NCBI GenBank assembly: GCA_019096065.1
Contig: JAGUCH010000001.1
Coordinates: 17,484,001-17,548,000 of the forward strand
DNA length: 64,000 bases
Direction of reading: 5' to 3'
Origin: Paracyclopina nana
Taxonomy: Eukaryota; Arthropoda; Copepoda; Cyclopoida; Cyclopettidae
Shown here: positions 59,513 to 64,000 of the stretch, in pieces
Numbering within the stretch: position 1 is the stretch's first letter
Layout of the letters: each line of letters opens with the position of its first letter
Made by a program: the position numbers and the translations under genes
The notes under the pieces: generated by a model
Told to the model about the DNA's origin: nothing
The model's input: the letters and a program-made list of their open reading frames with translations, nothing else
Database searches by the model: none

Positions 59513-61489
59513 CACTAATCGCAGCAGTGTTAATTAAATCTGTGACATTTATCCCTCGGAGGGATTTGATGTAGCTTTTGTTGTTATTGAGCGTTGGTTA
59601 ATTGCAAACATTTCAGATGATTTGACAAGTAGCAACCGTTCATTATCGTATCAGAAAAAATGAGTTTAGGTGTCCAAAGGCAATTGACAACATGCACAAA
59701 TCATCTTGTTGGGAATGTCATCTGCCCACACATTTCTGGTGCACAAACAACAATTTTGAGCCAGAATCAACGCAATAAATATCACTTTGAGCAGGAGCAG
59801 CAGATTACATGTGTAAAGGCAATATCCGGTGGGGATTTGTTATCTGAGCATGTCATCAAAACATCATAATAGTATGCTCTATTTGCTTTTCGCAGGAGAT
59901 TCTCTTGGATTTATCTCAGATTAATAACCAGTTTAGAGCAGTGATTACTTTTCCCATTTTTTGTGTGCTAACTAGATGTTTTTCTACCTAAATCTCAGCT
60001 GCTTGGAAAATAGTTCTCTTTTTTGACATGGAATTGATGGGTCACACACACACAGTGTTCACATGTGAGGGAAAACGGTTCAAGTTAAGCCCTAGGCCAT
60101 TTTTAGGAGCTCTTCTATTTGAAATAGAACACAGTGGACTTTTCTCAAAGTTGAGCATCATAACTAATACCAAATTAACAAAGATTATTTTATGAATGTA
60201 AATTCATCATGTTTGAAAAATAGACAATGAATTTTGAGAAGGAAAACTGGGTGACTTTCAAGTGGAAATAAAGGCAATTTTTTAACTATCGCACTGAAAA
60301 ATGCACGCAATTTTTAATGTGCAAGAAATATACGGGTCTTAAGAGCGGATCTTGATCTACTTGAGATCGAGTATGGAGATTATGTAATTTTGAGCATCAT
60401 CCAGAAGTAGATGGGAGCATCATAAAAGCAAGCGCGGTAGTTAGCCCAATAAATTATGCATATTATCATCTAGGATCAGTCCCTTGCTAAAAAAAAGATA
60501 TTTTTCATTAAAACGGTACTTTTTTCAAAACATTGCAATTTATTGTGAAAATAGTATTTTTTTTTTATTAAAATAGCAGGTTAGTATTTTTTGTAAAACT
60601 ATTAAAGGTAGCAATTTTTGGACCAAATAGCATTTTTTGAAAAAAACTAGTATTCCTTAAAAAGTACTAATTTTTTGAAAAAAAGGTGATTTTGGTAGTA
60701 AAAAATGGTACTAATTTTGTATTTTTTTGCAAAAAAAAAGTAATTTGGAAAATCATTAAAAAATGTATTTTTGAATTTTGCCAAAAAAAGTTACTTTGGA
60801 ATTTTTAATGAAGTAAGTTCAGAGCTCACAACTTTTGAGCTGAAATCGAGCTCACAAATTTTAGGGCGTGTATATTCCTCATCTTCCAAGCTTTCTTGAA
60901 GTAAGAAAAAATCGGGGAAACGTTGGAAGCTCTCCCATAAAGCATAGCCCGAAGCACCCATAATGTAGGAACCAAGCTCGCTTTATAGTATATGCTGCTG
61001 CTCAAGATGTGACCAAAAATATAAAGGGAGAAAAAAAGGATGATGCATGATGGAAAACTGGCAAAAAAAGCCTCTTTTTTTCCTACTATACAGGGAACTT
61101 TATGAGACCATTGGGGAGGTAATCACGTGATAATGAAATTATACCCTGGAAATACTGTATAGTACCAAGGCTTGCTGGGAAATGGTCAATGCATGGCCAT
61201 AAATTACCTTGAAGAAACTTGAGGTCAGTTCAGTATGGATTCATGAATTATTTCCCCCCCCCCTTGTTTTAAGGACTCCAAACTGAGCTGTCAAAGTCTA
61301 GCTTAAGAATCTAAGCTTGAAAACCTAATTTTAGAGTCTAAGTCACATTTATGTGTCAATGGCAAAATTTGGCAAATTTGGCTAATTTAGTCATAAAGTA
61401 ATTTAACTACTTAGAAGCCAGAGTCAGTTCTTGGCTCTAAAAGCTAATCATTACTAAACTCATTTTTAAGTCCCTTTTAAGTTATGATT
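59513..61489. other. Unassigned; AT-rich degenerate repeat at 60480-60800
   Basis: AGTATTTTTTGAAAAA-like units recur between 60480 and 60800. An open frame 59660-59869 has no splice context. No gene recognised. Confidence 0.4.
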
Positions 61490-61905
61490 AAGTCTTTTTT
61501 AAGTCATTTGTAAAGTCATTTGTAAAGTCATTTGTAAAGTCACTTTTAAGTCACTTTTAAGTCACTTTTAAGTCACTTTTAAGTCACTTTTAAGTCACTT
61601 TTAAGTCACTTTTAAGTCACTTTTAAGTCACTTTTAAGTCACTTTAAAGTCACTTTTAAGTCACTTTTAAGTCACTTTTAAGTCACTTTTAAGTCACTTT
61701 TAAGTCACTTTTAAGTCACTTTTAAGTCACTTTTAAGTCACTTTTAAGTCACTTTTAAGTCACTTTTAAGTCACTTTTAAGTCACTTTGTCACTTTGAAG
61801 TCACTTTGAAGTCACTTTCAAGTCACTTTCAAGTCACTTTCAAGTCACTTTCAAGACACTTTCAAGACACTTTCAAGTCACTTTTAAGTGATTTTTAAGT
61901 CACTT
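61490..61905. repeat. 11-bp tandem array AAGTCACTTTT
   Basis: About 36 copies, nearly perfect in 61545-61785, with TTTG, TTTC and TTTA variants at the edges. CTTTTAAGTCAC words have weak self-complementarity only. Confidence 0.95.
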
Positions 61906-62570
61906 TTTAATTAAATCCAAACCCAATTTAGAGTCCATTAAAAATCAAGTTGATTGATCAAGACACTGGATTCCTTGATTCATTATTGACATGTAAGAGC
62001 CTAGAGCTAAAGCTAACTTAAGACTTGAGAGTCACAAAAGTCACCTAAGTCAATTGCCAACCAAAGCTAAATTAAGTCAAATTATGTCTCAAGTTTGAGT
62101 GATACAAATTGACATGCAAGAAAGTTGGGCAAGGCATTTAGAATACAAATTTTCTATTGGCTTTTCAATTCCAAAATTTGATTTGAAGTTTGAGCCAGAC
62201 TTAAAAAGTGGCAAGACTTCATAAAATGAAATGAGGTATTTGAGCTTATTTTCTCTCTAGTGCTTTGCTGTAGGTAGTCATTAGGTCAAGTGCTGTTGAA
62301 GATTTTTCAAAAGTTTTCTCATGGAAATTAGCGCAAATCTCCATTTTGTTAATGATGGTAGCCCCGAAATTCTATTCTTGGTCCTCGCGTTGATAGATTG
62401 CCTATCATTAAATGCGCATTAAGTATGCGTGAGAATACTTGACCATGTGAAAGAAAGTCAGATCATAGAGCACATTTACGGCCCTAAAGAGATCCTTTGT
62501 CGGCAATTTGGAGCCACCTCGGGGCTCCTGGCCCCTTAAAAAGTCAACAAGAGGAAATTAAGTGACTTTA
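61906..62570. other. Unassigned
   Basis: AAGTCA words thin out to about 62110. No gene recognised. Confidence 0.4.
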
Positions 62571-62800
62571 ACTCAGACTCAAAATTCTATGACTTAAAAC
62601 CCAAAATTTGACTAGACTCAAAACTTGACTAGGACTCAAAACTTGACTAGGACTCAAAACTTGACTAGGACTCAAAACTTGACAAGGACTTAAAACTTGA
62701 CTAGGACTCAAAACTTGACTAGGACTCAAAATTTGACTAGGACTCAAAATTGGATCAGGACTTCAAAAATTTGGCTAATAGTAAAAATTGGACTTGAACC
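62571..62800. repeat. 18-bp tandem array GACTAGGACTCAAAACTT
   Basis: About 9 copies, regular at 62620-62750, decaying on both sides. Confidence 0.9.
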
Positions 62801-64000
62801 TAACAATTGGAATAGGACTCAATAATTCAGAATTTGGTAGAAAATTGACTCACAATTTGACGGAGAATTGACTTGGAATTGAATTCACGTCATACTCGGC
62901 CGTTTTTGATTGTTAGAAAACCGTTTTGACTCACCAGTGTCCCAGTGTGCACGAGGATCTTGAAGTAATGGATCGATTTTAAGAGCAAGGTGCTCATTTA
63001 CCATTCGGCGTCAATGCTTTCAATGATATATTCAAGAGGTTCAGGTGGGAAACTTGCTATTTTGTAGCCGTAAATCCGGCTTTTTCTCGCTTGTTTTGGT
63101 AACGCTCACTTTTCGCGAAAAATCGCTGCTTTGTTTATTTACTTTTTTCGGCGCTACCAGACAACACTTTCTGAATGTCTCATTTTCCCCTCAAAAATAG
63201 CCAAATATTATTCAAACTTTAGATCTTTAATTTTTAATGTTTTTTTTGTATTTTTTTGCGCAAAAATACAATTTTTTGAGGCAGGAAGTGGAGCAGTTGA
63301 GGAGATCTACAATTGTGAAATGATGATTATGGTTTGGCCATTTGATTTCGGTCGATAAATCTTGGAGTAAGTACTGACTTTTTTTTCCAAGACTTGAGCA
63401 AAATTGGTATCGCCACGAATTTCCGAGGAAATCATGCGCACACTGGGCCGACATGCCTCAAAAAATGCCACAACTTTTGAAGGGGAAACATTCAAGAAAG
63501 AAAAAATTCCCGAACTTTTCAGAGTTCAAAATTCAAATTTTTTTTGTTTTACATTTGCGTTCCCCAGTGTGCTGAAGAGGAATTGAACTTTGAGCTTTTT
63601 GGGCTTCCCAATAATTGACCAGAAAATTGTGATCTGTTTGAATGTTCACGAATTGTCACTGTACGAGATCAAAATAAGACATTTCTTGACATTTACAGCC
63701 ATTTTCAGCCAAAAAATGCGCTTTTTCAATTGCCCAAGAACTTAAAGTATTTTTTTGGGCATTTTTTAATTTTTTGAAAATATGTCATTTTTTTAAAAAT
63801 TTGGAATGGTTGAATAAAATTGGAGCACTTGGAATTCGGTTGAAAGACCAGATGCAAAACGGTCTTGAATTCAAAAGATTTGATCTTGAAATTGGGGGAA
63901 AAAGGCCATAAAATCCGGTGGGGATGGCCGCCATTTTATGACAGCTTTGAGATGGGATATTCAAATATCCAGTCTGAACTATACGTTTTTTGGTCAAATT
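62801..64000. other. Unassigned; possible coding on either strand
   Basis: 63380-63530 is open on both strands (plus: ISEEIMRTLGRHASKN; minus: FFEACRPSVRMISSEIRG), without a decisive splice pattern. GCCGCCATTTTATG at 63927-63940 is a YY1/Pho-type site and, on minus, places an ATG in a good context (AAAATGGCGG); the following 49 codons are unrecognised. Confidence 0.25.

Overview
This is metazoan nuclear DNA: genes with spliced GT-AG introns, many of only 51-68 bp, sit in AT-rich, very repeat-rich non-coding sequence. A rhodopsin-like receptor type with a YEKFGMDPxKR motif after TM1, together with the short introns, suggests an arthropod, perhaps a crustacean. I cannot place the species from sequence alone.

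Layout. (1) 331-3602 (+): nearly complete ATP9-type P4-ATPase in four visible exons; only its extreme N-terminus is missing upstream. (2) 3639-19700: no gene recognised. It holds a succession of tandem arrays (17, 18, 19, 20 and about 32 bp periods) that all carry CTCAG/CTGAG, in alternating orientations, and a 0.43-kb tandem duplication. (3) 19739/21044-45216 (+): an AP-2 transcription factor gene (TFAP2). Eight exons from 21071 to 45216 join in phase into 439 residues with the whole DNA-binding/helix-span-helix region; two candidate N-termini lie upstream. (4) Inside the 10.6-kb TFAP2 intron (23089-33703) lie two paralogous 7TM receptor genes, head to head: an intact 306-aa one on + (32459-33493) and one on - (31690-27208) whose second exon is split by a 3.45-kb repeat-built insertion and which also carries a frameshift. 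(5) 45217-64000: mostly repeats, foldback structures and unassigned sequence, with a few orphan exon-like open segments (47.2, 49.7, 50.8 minus, 57.6 kb) that I cannot name.

The dominant theme is mobile, inverted-repeat DNA. At least three short TIR/foldback families occur in or beside TFAP2. In several cases (TATTGGGAC, CAAAGAGCTG, GTAACTGCA, CTCAGTTTT) the motif at an element's terminus or arm is also expanded into tandem arrays, often as inverted pairs of arrays around a centre. One such element interrupts a receptor exon so that flanking GT and AG dinucleotides could splice it out in frame. Separately, the 3' splice site of a TFAP2 exon has been tandemly copied three times upstream of the real one. 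These are the points most worth follow-up.

Functionally the ATPase (endomembrane lipid transport), the developmental regulator and the receptors are unrelated; their proximity looks like genome layout, not a pathway.
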